NCBI GenBank assembly: GCA_018812945.1
Contig: JAHJCM010000031.1
Location: 1 to 64,000 of the forward strand
DNA from: Gammaproteobacteria bacterium
Lineage (GTDB): Bacteria > Pseudomonadota > Gammaproteobacteria > Burkholderiales > Burkholderiaceae_B
DNA length: 64,000 nucleotides
Direction: 5' to 3'
Below are positions 11,546 to 21,367 of this stretch, piece after piece. Every line of letters starts with the position of its first letter. Within the stretch, counting starts at the first letter, position 1. The notes beneath the pieces were generated by a model. It saw only the letters and a list, made by a program, of their open reading frames with translations, searched no databases and was not told where the DNA came from. A program made the position numbers and the translations under genes.

Positions 11546-12601
11546 TCAGACCGGCGCGACAAACCTTCCGAATTCAAGATTGCCCGTGCGCAATGTGGGG
11601 GCAGTGCCGGGGAACAGCCAGTAAGGCTGCGCCTCGGAGGAAGGCACCATGTTGGGAAAACGTTCATCGGCCGGGTTCGGTCCGGCCATGCTTTTTTCCT
11701 GCACCATGGAAATGTACTGGTCAACCACATATTCTTGCGTATTGCCGTTGATGATCACTTCGGCACCCGTGCGTTTCGCGAAGTCGGCAAGCCCGCTGAT
11801 CTTCGAATGCTTGGGTTCATAAGCATCCAGACTCACTCCGTTTTCACTGGTGACCAACAAACCGTTGTCCGTGTGCGCAACTATTGAATGGTTGCCTTCG
11901 GTGTGGCCTTTTGTGCGCACCAGCGCCACCGCACCGTCGCCCAACCAAACACTGTCATCAAGCAATTCAAGCCGCTCGGGCGCAATGCCTTGGGTGCCAT
12001 TGGGGCAGTACCACTGGTTTTGCCAGGGAATCAGCGACTGCGCGCTTTCCCACTCTTCGCGCATCACCAGCAGCTTCGCATTGGGGAACAAGGGCACTTG
12101 CCCGTTTGCGCCCAACCAACGACTTACATTCTGTGTGTGAAGATGATCGTAGGTGATGTAGTCCACATCCTCGGGCTGCAAGCCAATGCTGGCCAAACAC
12201 TGCAACACGGTTGAAGTTTTCTTCAGTACCAGTGCTTCCATTACACCAACCATAGGGCCCGCTTTCTTGTCGAGTTCGGCGAAGAAAGGTGTGGCCCGTT
12301 GATGCTCCCAATCGGAAGGACTGACCAGCAAGGTTTTCACGCCTTCACTGCTGGAGAACTGGATCACAAACAGACGATTGCACAGGTGCACAAAAGGCAT
12401 GGGCAAACCAAATGCATTGAGGTACGCAAATTTGCTGGGGTAAGGGACACGCACCAACTCAAATGTTTTGTAGAACAACACGCGCGGCTTGTTCAACATG
12501 TCGCGCCGGAAGTCCTTGGCGGCTTCGCGCACATTGTCCACGCGCTGCATTGGACGCAGTGCATCGCGGGTGCCGTCAAAATGATGGATGCGTGTGAACA
12601 T
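11546..12601 (-). CDS. metallo-beta-lactamase-fold protein with degenerate HxHxDH motif
   Basis: 351 aa; DHLHTQN where HxHxDH expected; later HTEGNHS; MBL-like order of motifs. Confidence 0.7.
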   Translation of the reverse strand: MFTRIHHFDGTRDALRPMQRVDNVREAAKDFRRDMLNKPRVLFYKTFELVRVPYPSKFAYLNAFGLPMPFVHLCNRLFVIQFSSSEGVKTLLVSPSDWEHQRATPFFAELDKKAGPMVGVMEALVLKKTSTVLQCLASIGLQPEDVDYITYDHLHTQNVSRWLGANGQVPLFPNAKLLVMREEWESAQSLIPWQNQWYCPNGTQGIAPERLELLDDSVWLGDGAVALVRTKGHTEGNHSIVAHTDNGLLVTSENGVSLDAYEPKHSKISGLADFAKRTGAEVIINGNTQEYVVDQYISMVQEKSMAGPNPADERFPNMVPSSEAQPYWLFPGTAPTLRTGNLEFGRFVAPV

Positions 12602-12648
12602 GATGCCGTGCCTTTAATCTGTGGTTGCGCTTTTGGAAACAAGGTCAC

Positions 12649-12673
12649 TATAATTTGGACAAGAAATCTTGTC
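12649..12673 (+). promoter_or_regulatory. TetR autoregulatory promoter/operator: TATAAT at 12649-12654 and palindrome GACAAGA-AA-TCTTGTC at 12658-12673
   Basis: Perfect 7-bp arms with 2-bp spacer in the divergent MBL/tetR intergenic region, directly after a TATAAT. Confidence 0.65.
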
Positions 12674-12688
12674 AAAAGTGAATCCTGA

Positions 12689-13321
12689 ATGATCAAAACC
12701 CCAACCCGGGCGTATGGTGGCGTGACCGCAGAACAGCGCGCTGAAGAAAGAAAAGCGCGCTTGCTGGCTGCGGCGCTTGAGCTGTTCGCCCGTCAAGGCT
12801 ATGCACGCACCACGATCGAAGCACTGTGCACCGAAGCGAAGGTGACGGCCCGACACTTTTACCAATTGTTCGACAGCCGGGAAGCCATACTTCGCGCGCT
12901 ATACGACAACATCATCGCAGATCTTCGCGCTGGCGTGTTGCAAGCCATGTCGGCACCAAACCTGAGTTTGTCCGAACAAATACCCTTGGGCGTCAGCGCG
13001 ATGGTTCACCACTATCTGGAAGACAGCCGGCATGCGCGCGTGGGTGTTCTTGAAGTGGTGGGGGTCAGCCCGAAAATGGAAGCGCGCAGACGTGAAGCCA
13101 TTCACGACATGGCTGGCCTGATTGAAGCCTATCTGGGCAGCCTGGTTGAACGGGGCGACTTGCCACGACGAAACTATCACTTGATCAGCATTGCCTTGGT
13201 GGGCGGCATCAATGAACTGCTGGCTGAATGGTTGACGCTGGAAAACCCGCCGGACATTCCTGAATTGAGTGAAGAAATCATCACGATTCTGAACGCCTTG
13301 ATTCGCGGAGCAGCACGATGA
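12689..13321 (+). CDS. TetR/AcrR family transcriptional regulator
   Basis: 210 aa; LFARQGYARTTIEALCTEAKVTARHFYQLFDSREAILRALYDN. Confidence 0.93.
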   Translation: MIKTPTRAYGGVTAEQRAEERKARLLAAALELFARQGYARTTIEALCTEAKVTARHFYQLFDSREAILRALYDNIIADLRAGVLQAMSAPNLSLSEQIPLGVSAMVHHYLEDSRHARVGVLEVVGVSPKMEARRREAIHDMAGLIEAYLGSLVERGDLPRRNYHLISIALVGGINELLAEWLTLENPPDIPELSEEIITILNALIRGAAR

Positions 13322-13974
13322 ACAAAGTAAACGCAACAGGCGTGCGTGATGCCCTGATTTTCCATGCCCTGTTTTTTGCAATCGCAATCCCGGTGGCACT
13401 CAGTACAGCGGGCAACACATTGGGCGTTGCACTGGTGGTGTTTGCGATTGCCTACAACGTGGCCTTGCCACTTATCGGAAAATGGCGTGGGCATGATGAG
13501 TGGTTCGGGCTTTGGAAATTTCTGCTGCCCTTGTCAATCGCCCTGCCCTGCGCAGACTGGATGCTGGTTGAACGCATGGGCACATTGACCTTTCCAGACC
13601 ATGGCATTGTGCGCCTTGGTGGCGCTGTACCCGTGTACTTCATGGGACTGTGGATCATGCTGTTGTGGCAGGTGTGCTGGCTGGCCATGGCCACACGCAA
13701 ACCCTACGCCGTTGTTGCTGCCTTGTCGCTGGGCGGCTTCCTGATTTGGGAATGGGCAGCACGCCCCATGAACCTGTGGCATGCGCAAGACGTACTGCAA
13801 GTTCAAGGCTTTGCAATTTACCCGCTGATTCCCGAAATGCTGCTGGCCATTGGTGCGCTGTGGTTGTGGAACACACTGAAGAACAAACCTTACAAACAAC
13901 AATTTCTGGGCGCACTGGCACTTGCAGTATTTTATGCAGGCGCGCTGTCACTTTCACTGCTTTGGATTGGCTGA
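13318..13974 (+). CDS. hypothetical integral membrane protein
   Basis: 218 aa, multiple hydrophobic segments; start overlaps tetR stop (ATGA). Confidence 0.75.
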   Translation: MNKVNATGVRDALIFHALFFAIAIPVALSTAGNTLGVALVVFAIAYNVALPLIGKWRGHDEWFGLWKFLLPLSIALPCADWMLVERMGTLTFPDHGIVRLGGAVPVYFMGLWIMLLWQVCWLAMATRKPYAVVAALSLGGFLIWEWAARPMNLWHAQDVLQVQGFAIYPLIPEMLLAIGALWLWNTLKNKPYKQQFLGALALAVFYAGALSLSLLWIG

Positions 13975-13977
13975 CAC

Positions 13978-15300
13978 ATGAACTCGATTGAATTGAAGCA
14001 AGCTTTCACGCTGCCTTGCGGCGTGGTCGTTCCAAACCGCCTGTGCAAGGCAGCCATGACTGAAGGCGTGGCCAATCCGAAACTGCAAGCCACACAGCGG
14101 CACGCCACACTGTACAAGCGATGGGCTGAAGGTGGTGCTGGCATTCTGATTACTGGCAACGTGCTGATTGATCGCAATATTCTTGAGCGGCCGGGCAATG
14201 TATCGATTGACCCTGCACCGGAGTTTGGTGAGCCCGAAGGCATGGACGCTCTGCGCGCCTGGGCAAAGGCAGGCACCAGCAACGGCAATCATTTGTGGAT
14301 GCAAATTTCCCATGCCGGGCGACAGTCGCCACGCTATGTGACCACGCAACCCGTCGGCCCTTCGGCGGTTCAACTGGAATTGTTGGGCAACTATGCCCCG
14401 CCCCGCGCCTTGCGCGAGGATGAAATACTGGACTTGATCCAGCGTTTCGCCCGAGTGGCACGCATCGCCAAGGATGCAGGTTTCACCGGCGTGCAGGTGC
14501 ATGGTGCACATGGATATTTGTTGTCGTCATTCCTGTCACCTGTGACCAACCAGCGAACTGACCAATGGGGCGGCAGCCTTGAGAACCGTGCCCGCTTTCT
14601 GTTGGAAGCGGTGCGTGCAGTTCGCAAGTCGGTCGGCCCAAATTTTCCGGTTGCTGTGAAACTGAATTCAGATGATTTCCGCAAAGGCGGGTTCTCCAAT
14701 GAAGAATGTTTACAAGTCGTGAAGTGGCTGAACGAAGAGAAAATCGACCTGCTTGAAATTTCAGGTGGCACTTACGAGCAACCCAGGTTGCTGGGCCACA
14801 CTGGCGCGGCAGATTCTGTGAAAGACGACCAGCCCGCTATGCGCGAAAGCACCAAAAAACGCGAAGCCTATTTCTTGAATTACGCCAAGGCAATTCGCGA
14901 AGTGGCCACCATGCCGCTGATGGTGACAGGTGGCTTTAGAAGCCGGGAAGCCATGGAAGAAGCGTTGAACGACGGCGTGTGCGATGTGATCGGCCTGGGT
15001 CGCCCCTTGTGCACCCACCCGGACACACCAAAGCAATTGATGAACGGGAAGATAGACCGCGCCGCAAGTTTTGAGAATGCACTGAAACTGGCTGACAAGG
15101 GAATTTTTTCGCCAGTCAGTCCGGTGCTGCCCCTGAAGTTGATCAATGTGCTGGGCGCACAAGCATGGTACTACCAACAAATTTTTCGCTTGGCCGACGG
15201 TCTGGAAGCAAAACCATCCATGAGCCTGATCGGAGCGTTCTTCAAATATTTGTTCAACGAATGGACAACCGCATTTAAAGTGAAGCGTTCTTCACGCTGA
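13978..15300 (+). CDS. NADH:flavin oxidoreductase (Old Yellow Enzyme family)
   Basis: 440 aa; FTGVQVHGAHGYLLSSFLSPVTNQRTDQWGGSLENRARF; GLGRPL. Confidence 0.94.
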   Translation: MNSIELKQAFTLPCGVVVPNRLCKAAMTEGVANPKLQATQRHATLYKRWAEGGAGILITGNVLIDRNILERPGNVSIDPAPEFGEPEGMDALRAWAKAGTSNGNHLWMQISHAGRQSPRYVTTQPVGPSAVQLELLGNYAPPRALREDEILDLIQRFARVARIAKDAGFTGVQVHGAHGYLLSSFLSPVTNQRTDQWGGSLENRARFLLEAVRAVRKSVGPNFPVAVKLNSDDFRKGGFSNEECLQVVKWLNEEKIDLLEISGGTYEQPRLLGHTGAADSVKDDQPAMRESTKKREAYFLNYAKAIREVATMPLMVTGGFRSREAMEEALNDGVCDVIGLGRPLCTHPDTPKQLMNGKIDRAASFENALKLADKGIFSPVSPVLPLKLINVLGAQAWYYQQIFRLADGLEAKPSMSLIGAFFKYLFNEWTTAFKVKRSSR

Positions 15301-15326
15301 AGCCGTTCAACATTCAGGAGAAATTC

Positions 15327-16061
15327 ATGTCAAAAAGTGCGCTGTACTCGCCGCAACAACAAAGCGGCATGGGCCTGCTGGGTGCCGTGGTTTTGGCAGC
15401 GGGCGTCGTGGTGGCTGGCTTTTTGATGGCCACTGCAGTGAAGGATTTTCGCAAGTATGACCAATTCATTGAAATGCGTGGTCTTGCAGAAGAACTGGTG
15501 AAATCAGACAAGGCCAGCTGGAACCTGTCGTTTTCGGTACTTGCCGAAACACCGCAGGCCGCCGGTGCTGCATGGACCAAACAATTGGAAAAACTGGAAA
15601 GCCTGGTGTTGGGCATGGGCTTTGAAGCAAGCGACATTCGCAGGCAACCTGTGACCATTTTTGAAAACGTGAATCCAAACGGAGGCTTTGTAGAGCCCGG
15701 CAAACGCTGGCGTGCACAAGGCGGCTTTGTACTGGAAACCGCCAAGGTGGATGCTGTTGAACAAGCCTCGCTGAAAAGCGATGTTTTTTTGAATGAAGGC
15801 ATTCTGATTGAATCCAGCTTCATTCAGTTTTACTTCACTGATCTGAACAGCATCAAACCCCGCATGCTGAAAGCAGCCACTGAAAATGCCAAAGAGGCAG
15901 CACAAACTTTTGCAGCAGACTCGGGCGTTAAAGTGGGTGCATTGAAAACAGCCACGCAAGGGCTGTTTTCAATATCTGCACCGCTTGGCGATTACGGTGG
16001 TGAGAACACGGTGATGAAAAAAATCCGTGTGGTCACCAAGGTGCAGTATTTGGTGGAGTAA
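15327..16061 (+). CDS. SIMPL domain-containing (DUF541) protein
   Basis: 244 aa; N-terminal TM; typical SIMPL pattern with KKIRVVTKVQYLV end. Confidence 0.8.
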   Translation: MSKSALYSPQQQSGMGLLGAVVLAAGVVVAGFLMATAVKDFRKYDQFIEMRGLAEELVKSDKASWNLSFSVLAETPQAAGAAWTKQLEKLESLVLGMGFEASDIRRQPVTIFENVNPNGGFVEPGKRWRAQGGFVLETAKVDAVEQASLKSDVFLNEGILIESSFIQFYFTDLNSIKPRMLKAATENAKEAAQTFAADSGVKVGALKTATQGLFSISAPLGDYGGENTVMKKIRVVTKVQYLVE

Positions 16062-16064
16062 ATT

Positions 16065-17369
16065 TCAGCGAGGTTTGACTTTGCTCACCCATTCACTCAG
16101 CGGTGTGGCCATAGCCCACAAAGCATGGCCCGCATCGTTGGAGTGAATGAAATCACCGCTGTTGTATTGAGGCAAGAAAGTTAGCCCACCCGGGGCCTCT
16201 ACTTCTGCGTTGTAGTCAGCAACGCCATCACACTCGCCACTATTCATTATCCAGTCGTTCAATTTGGCGCGTTCTCCCGTCAGATTGGCCTGGAAGGATT
16301 GAGCGCCAGGAATCCAGGTAGGGCAATACACATTGATACCTCTCGCATGGGCTTGTGCAATAACGTTCTGGTAATTGGCGATAATTTCATCCGCACTCCG
16401 GCTGGACAAGTCGTTGGTCACCCACACGACCACTGAACTTACACCCACCGTATCAAACACATCCCGTTCCAGCCTTGTTGCACTGGCATTCTGAAGCGTG
16501 TCGCCACCGATTCCCCGGTTAACGATGGTGTCGCGTTGACCCGCCGGAATTTCTTCCAGCATGCGAACCGACAATAAATCACTGATTCGTTTGAAGCCAT
16601 TCTGACTGGTGTTGTAACCGTGAAAACTAGAGCTACCCAAAAACACCATGGCGCCTTTTGCGTCTTTGGTCAGTACCTCAATGTCTCGAAGCGCATACAC
16701 TGTGCAGCCGTTACACATGATAGGTAAACCTGGAGGAGTTGAGAAACGGCTTTCATCAATCAATCCATAGCCAGCGCCAGAATCCTCCAGTGTCTGGTTA
16801 CCCGAGCCGTTGGGTAGCTTGTAAGATTCAATCCAGGTAGCACCGAACTCACCAGGATTGTCAGCGCCTTTCACGTACAAACTCACAGCAAGGTCATCTT
16901 GGTTATTGACCTTGAACTCAATAGGATCGCTGTAGAAGGATTCTGTTTTGGGAGGAATCGTGGCACTGGTTTGCCCACAGTTAAAGGTCACAGCTTTGCT
17001 GGTATTCAACTTCAGATTCGCGCCTGTTGCACCTTCACGCAGACCTACTGCGGCTGCCCCAATCTGCATGGGCTGTTCACCCAGATTAATAAAGCGAATG
17101 CGCACAGCATTACCGCTGGCGGTAACACGGGCAATATTCCGAACCGTTGTCTCCACCGGTGCTGCACCAGTAACATGGGTTACGCCCCAGGCTGACATCC
17201 AGCGCGCACCTTTGGCGCCATTTGAATTGCTGTTGCAGGACAGGCCCGAAGCCTGCGTGTTGCTACCTGACGCATTGACGGACACAGAGTCTGATTCAGA
17301 GGAACAGGCAGTGACAGCCAATACAAGCAATGGCCAAAGAATTTTTCGAATTGTACGGTTATTCAACAC
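16065..17369 (-). CDS. SGNH/GDSL-family hydrolase lipoprotein
   Basis: 434 aa; lipobox VTAC; VFLGSSSFHGY, NRGIGGDTLQNA, VVVWVTNDL, GDFIHSNDAGHALWA blocks. Confidence 0.85.
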   Translation of the reverse strand: MLNNRTIRKILWPLLVLAVTACSSESDSVSVNASGSNTQASGLSCNSNSNGAKGARWMSAWGVTHVTGAAPVETTVRNIARVTASGNAVRIRFINLGEQPMQIGAAAVGLREGATGANLKLNTSKAVTFNCGQTSATIPPKTESFYSDPIEFKVNNQDDLAVSLYVKGADNPGEFGATWIESYKLPNGSGNQTLEDSGAGYGLIDESRFSTPPGLPIMCNGCTVYALRDIEVLTKDAKGAMVFLGSSSFHGYNTSQNGFKRISDLLSVRMLEEIPAGQRDTIVNRGIGGDTLQNASATRLERDVFDTVGVSSVVVWVTNDLSSRSADEIIANYQNVIAQAHARGINVYCPTWIPGAQSFQANLTGERAKLNDWIMNSGECDGVADYNAEVEAPGGLTFLPQYNSGDFIHSNDAGHALWAMATPLSEWVSKVKPR

Positions 17370-17480
17370 ATGTCCCCTGAAGTAATGCTTTTAATACTTC
17401 AGAGGATACCTTGCTGGATGTGATGCAGCATTCGTGGATAGCCGCAGCAGAAACCTCCCTAGGGAATTCTGCGCCTACTG

Positions 17481-18260
17481 TTAAATCTCATGTACGAACA
17501 ATTCACGTTCGAAACGGATCTGAGGCCAGAACACGCCATCCTCCGCACGCTCGCCAGCCCCGATCACCATGATCGGGAACGCATCGTCATTCAGCTTCAA
17601 TAACTTCCGAACACGCGCTTCGTCGTAGCCTTCCATCATGCAGGTGTCGAAGCCGTGCGCACGCAGCGCAAGCACCAGGTTTTCACAGGCCAGTGCTGCA
17701 CTCTTTGCCGCCCACAGTTCGACTTCACTGCGGGTGTAGGGGCCGCGTGGCAGCGGCGCGATCAAGCCACCCACATTGGATGCCGCTTTCTTCACCATCG
17801 CAAAACTGTTCAAAGGGCCGGGTGAATAGTTGTAAGGAATCAGCTGGTAATAGCGGCGCACCAGCGTGGGCACTTCAGGCATGGGCCAGTCTTGGATCAT
17901 TTTTTTGGAAAACTCGCTGACACGATCCACACGCGCCACGCACACGATCAGTTCCTGCGCTGTTTTCGCAGCCAGTTGACCCAGGCAGGCGGTGACCAAT
18001 TTGGCTTTCTTGGCTGGCGTTTTCACGACATAAAATTCCCAAGGCTGCAAGCCTGATGAACAAGGCGCAAGCAAGGCCATGTCCAGACATTCATCAAGCA
18101 CTTCTTTCGGAATGGGTTTGTCGGTGAACTTGCGAACCGATCTTCTGCTTTCAACGACCTTTTTGAAATTGGCCGCGCTGATGCCCTTTGGGGCAGGTTC
18201 GTAGTAACGCTGTTTGCCATCCACGTCGATGGTCTTGAATTTCTTTGCTGCTGATTTCAT
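17481..18260 (-). CDS. nitroreductase family protein
   Basis: 259 aa; VVESRRSVRKFTDKPIPKEVLDECLDMALLAPCSSGLQPWEFYVV. Confidence 0.92.
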   Translation of the reverse strand: MKSAAKKFKTIDVDGKQRYYEPAPKGISAANFKKVVESRRSVRKFTDKPIPKEVLDECLDMALLAPCSSGLQPWEFYVVKTPAKKAKLVTACLGQLAAKTAQELIVCVARVDRVSEFSKKMIQDWPMPEVPTLVRRYYQLIPYNYSPGPLNSFAMVKKAASNVGGLIAPLPRGPYTRSEVELWAAKSAALACENLVLALRAHGFDTCMMEGYDEARVRKLLKLNDDAFPIMVIGAGERAEDGVFWPQIRFERELFVHEI

Positions 18261-21200
18261 GTTTTGCGTGCTCCAGACTGCTTGAAGAGTGAACCGGTTT
18301 TTTGATAAAAATTCTTCATCCCGTGCTCGAAGTCATCCATCAAGGTGTAGACGACGGGAATAACCAACAGGCTTAAAAAAGTCGATGTCATCAAACCGCC
18401 AATCACCGCGATGGCCATGGGGCTGCGGAAGCTTGTGTCCGCGTCGCCAGTGCCTATTGCAATTGGCAGCATACCCGCCGCCATGGCAATGGTGGTCATG
18501 ATGATGGGGCGTGCACGTTTGTGACAGGCGTCCACCACTGCATCGAGCCTGCTCATGCCTTTGTCGTTTCTGGCCATGATGGCGTATTCAACCAGCAAGA
18601 TTGAATTCTTCGTCGCGATACCCATCAACATGATCAAGCCAATCAGAGACGGCATCGAAAAACTTTTGCCTGCGATCAACAGACCCACAAAGGCACCACC
18701 GAGACTCAATGGCAAGGCTGCAAGAATGGTGACTGGTTGCAAAAAGTCTTTGAACAACAACACCAGCACCACGAAGATACACAACACACCCGTGAGCATG
18801 GCCAGACCAAAACTTGCGAACAGTTCACCCATCACTTCTGCATCGCCAATATTACGCTGGGCCACACCCGGCGGCAGGTTCTTGATGCTGGGCAATTGTT
18901 GAACTGCGGCGGCCACTTCACCCAAAGGTTGACCTTGCAATTCAATTTCGAAGTTCACGTTGCGGGCACGGTCGTAACGATCAATCACCGAAGGGCCCGC
19001 ATTGATACCGAGCGTGGCCACCTGATTCAGCGGCACACTGGGCACGCCGGGCTTGGTCGATGGAACGGCCAGGCGCTCCAGCACACCGAGGTCTTTTCTT
19101 GCTTCATCTTCCAGACGAACAACAATCGGCACCTGGCGCTGCGACAAATTCAGTTTGGGCAAGGCTGCGTCATAATCGCCCACAGTGGCCACGCGCAGGG
19201 TTTCACCCATAGCTGCAGTGCTTACACCCAAATCTGCGGCCTTTGCAAAATCAGGCTTGATCCAGACTTCCGGACGAACCAGTGCTGCACTGGATGCAAT
19301 TGAACCCAAACCGGGAATGGTGCGAAGGTCGCGCTCTACTTCTGCAGCAGCCTTAGACAAAGCCTCGCCATCGTCACCCGACAGCACCAGCACATACTTT
19401 TCACCCGATGCGCCAAGACCCACCTTGTAACGCACACCGGGCAAATTGCTCAGCGCCTCGCGCATTTGCGTTTCAGTTACTTGTTTGCGCACCGCCCTTT
19501 CACCGCGCGGATCAAGCAATACGGTGAGAGTGGCCTTTCGCACTTCGGCCTGCCCGCTCATCATGAAGGGGTCTGTGCCCGCAGCACCGCCACCGATGGT
19601 GGTGTACACACTGCGAACATACTCGACTTCACTAATCAGTTCACGGGCTTTTTCTGCCGCCTCGCGGGTTTGCTCATAGGTGCTGCCCGGCTGCAACTCA
19701 AGATACACCTGGGTTTGAGACAAGTCGTCAGGCGGAATGAAACCGGTGGGCAACAAGGGGATCAACATGATCGAACCCACAAAAAACGCACCTGCTGCAA
19801 TGCAGGTGATCAGCCTGTGGGCCAAGGCCCAGCGCACCCAATCCAGGTAGCGAGCCATCATTTTTCCTGGCTCATTTTTTTCACTTTCATGGCCCGCAGG
19901 TTTCAGCATGTAGGCCGCCATCATCGGGGTCAGCATTCGGGCCACCACCAAGGATGCAAACACGGCCAGTGAAGCAGTCCAGCCAAACTGGACAAAGAAC
20001 TTGCCAGCCACGCCACTCATGAAAGCAGTGGGCAGGAACACTGCAATCAGGGTGAAGGTGGTTGCAATCACGGCAAGACCAATTTCGTCGGCGGCCTCGC
20101 GGGCTGCGTCAATCGGATTCTTGCCCATTCTGGAATGTCGAACAATGTTCTCGACTTCCACAATGGCGTCGTCTACCAGAATACCCACCACCAGCGACAT
20201 GGCCAGCAGCGAGACCACATTCAAACTGAAGCCGAGGAAATACATGCCTGCAAACGCCGGAATGATGGACAAAGGCAATGCCACCGCTGACACGAAGGTG
20301 GCTCGCCAATCGCGCAGGAAAAACCAGACCACCACCACGGCCAGAAAAGCGCCTTCGTAAAGCATCTTCATGGAGCTGTCGAAGTCTTCCTTCACAGGCT
20401 CAACAAAGTTGAAGGCTTCGACAATGGTCAGGTCTGGACGCTGCTGCTGCAATTCTGCCAATGCCTTGGACACGCCCTGCCCCACCTCGACTTCACTGGC
20501 GCCTTTGCTTCGGGTAATTTCGAAACCCACCACTTCCTGACCGTTCAGCAAAGCGGCGGATCGACGATCTGCGATTGTGTCTTTGATGGTCGCAATTTCA
20601 GTCAGCTTGACACGACGGCCATTGCTTAGCGTGATGGAAATGTCCTTAAGCTGATTGGCGTTTTCAACCGTTGCAATGGTGCGCAAAGGCTGCTCGCCCA
20701 CACCCAGGTCAGCACGACCACCGGCAGCTTCCAGTTGGGTGTTGCGCAATTGCCTTGATACATCCAGCGCGCTCACGCCCAAGGCCTGCATTTTCAAAGG
20801 ATCAAGCTCGACCACCACTTCACGCGTGACACCACCAACGCGATTCACCGCCCCGACACCCTTCACATTCAGCAAGGTTTTGGTGACGGTGTCGTCTACG
20901 TACCAAGACAAACCTTCTTCATCAAACGCGGTCGATGCAATCGTGTAGGCCAATACCGGCGCACCACTCAATTCCAGTTTGTTGACCACCGGGTCGCGCA
21001 GGTCGGTTGGCAGATCAGCGCGCACTCTGGAAACAGCCGAGCGAACATCATCGACCGCCTCCTGCGTGTCTTTCTCAAGATTGAATTCCACCGTGATGCT
21101 GACAATGCCATCTTGAATCTTGGTGTAGATGTGTTTCAGTTGCTGCAAGGTCGCCAGCGAGTTTTCAATTTTTCGGGCGACGTCGTTTTCAAGCTGCGAT

Positions 21201-21367
21201 GGCGAAGCCCCGGGCAAACTGGCGGTGACCAACACGGTGGGCAACTCGATGTCCGGAAACTGCTGAATCTTCATGCTTGAAAAGCTGAACAACCCTGCCA
21301 CGGTGAGCAGAAAAAACAGCATGACCGACGGAATCGGGTTCTTGATTGACCAACTTGAAACGTTCAC
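18257..21367 (-). CDS. efflux RND transporter permease (HAE1-like); GTG start
   Basis: 1036 aa; SIKNPIPSVMLFFLLTVAGLFSF; FPDIELPTVLVTASLPGASPSQLENDVARKIE; VVGILVDDAIVEVENIVRH. Confidence 0.96.
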   Translation of the reverse strand: MNVSSWSIKNPIPSVMLFFLLTVAGLFSFSSMKIQQFPDIELPTVLVTASLPGASPSQLENDVARKIENSLATLQQLKHIYTKIQDGIVSITVEFNLEKDTQEAVDDVRSAVSRVRADLPTDLRDPVVNKLELSGAPVLAYTIASTAFDEEGLSWYVDDTVTKTLLNVKGVGAVNRVGGVTREVVVELDPLKMQALGVSALDVSRQLRNTQLEAAGGRADLGVGEQPLRTIATVENANQLKDISITLSNGRRVKLTEIATIKDTIADRRSAALLNGQEVVGFEITRSKGASEVEVGQGVSKALAELQQQRPDLTIVEAFNFVEPVKEDFDSSMKMLYEGAFLAVVVVWFFLRDWRATFVSAVALPLSIIPAFAGMYFLGFSLNVVSLLAMSLVVGILVDDAIVEVENIVRHSRMGKNPIDAAREAADEIGLAVIATTFTLIAVFLPTAFMSGVAGKFFVQFGWTASLAVFASLVVARMLTPMMAAYMLKPAGHESEKNEPGKMMARYLDWVRWALAHRLITCIAAGAFFVGSIMLIPLLPTGFIPPDDLSQTQVYLELQPGSTYEQTREAAEKARELISEVEYVRSVYTTIGGGAAGTDPFMMSGQAEVRKATLTVLLDPRGERAVRKQVTETQMREALSNLPGVRYKVGLGASGEKYVLVLSGDDGEALSKAAAEVERDLRTIPGLGSIASSAALVRPEVWIKPDFAKAADLGVSTAAMGETLRVATVGDYDAALPKLNLSQRQVPIVVRLEDEARKDLGVLERLAVPSTKPGVPSVPLNQVATLGINAGPSVIDRYDRARNVNFEIELQGQPLGEVAAAVQQLPSIKNLPPGVAQRNIGDAEVMGELFASFGLAMLTGVLCIFVVLVLLFKDFLQPVTILAALPLSLGGAFVGLLIAGKSFSMPSLIGLIMLMGIATKNSILLVEYAIMARNDKGMSRLDAVVDACHKRARPIIMTTIAMAAGMLPIAIGTGDADTSFRSPMAIAVIGGLMTSTFLSLLVIPVVYTLMDDFEHGMKNFYQKTGSLFKQSGARKT

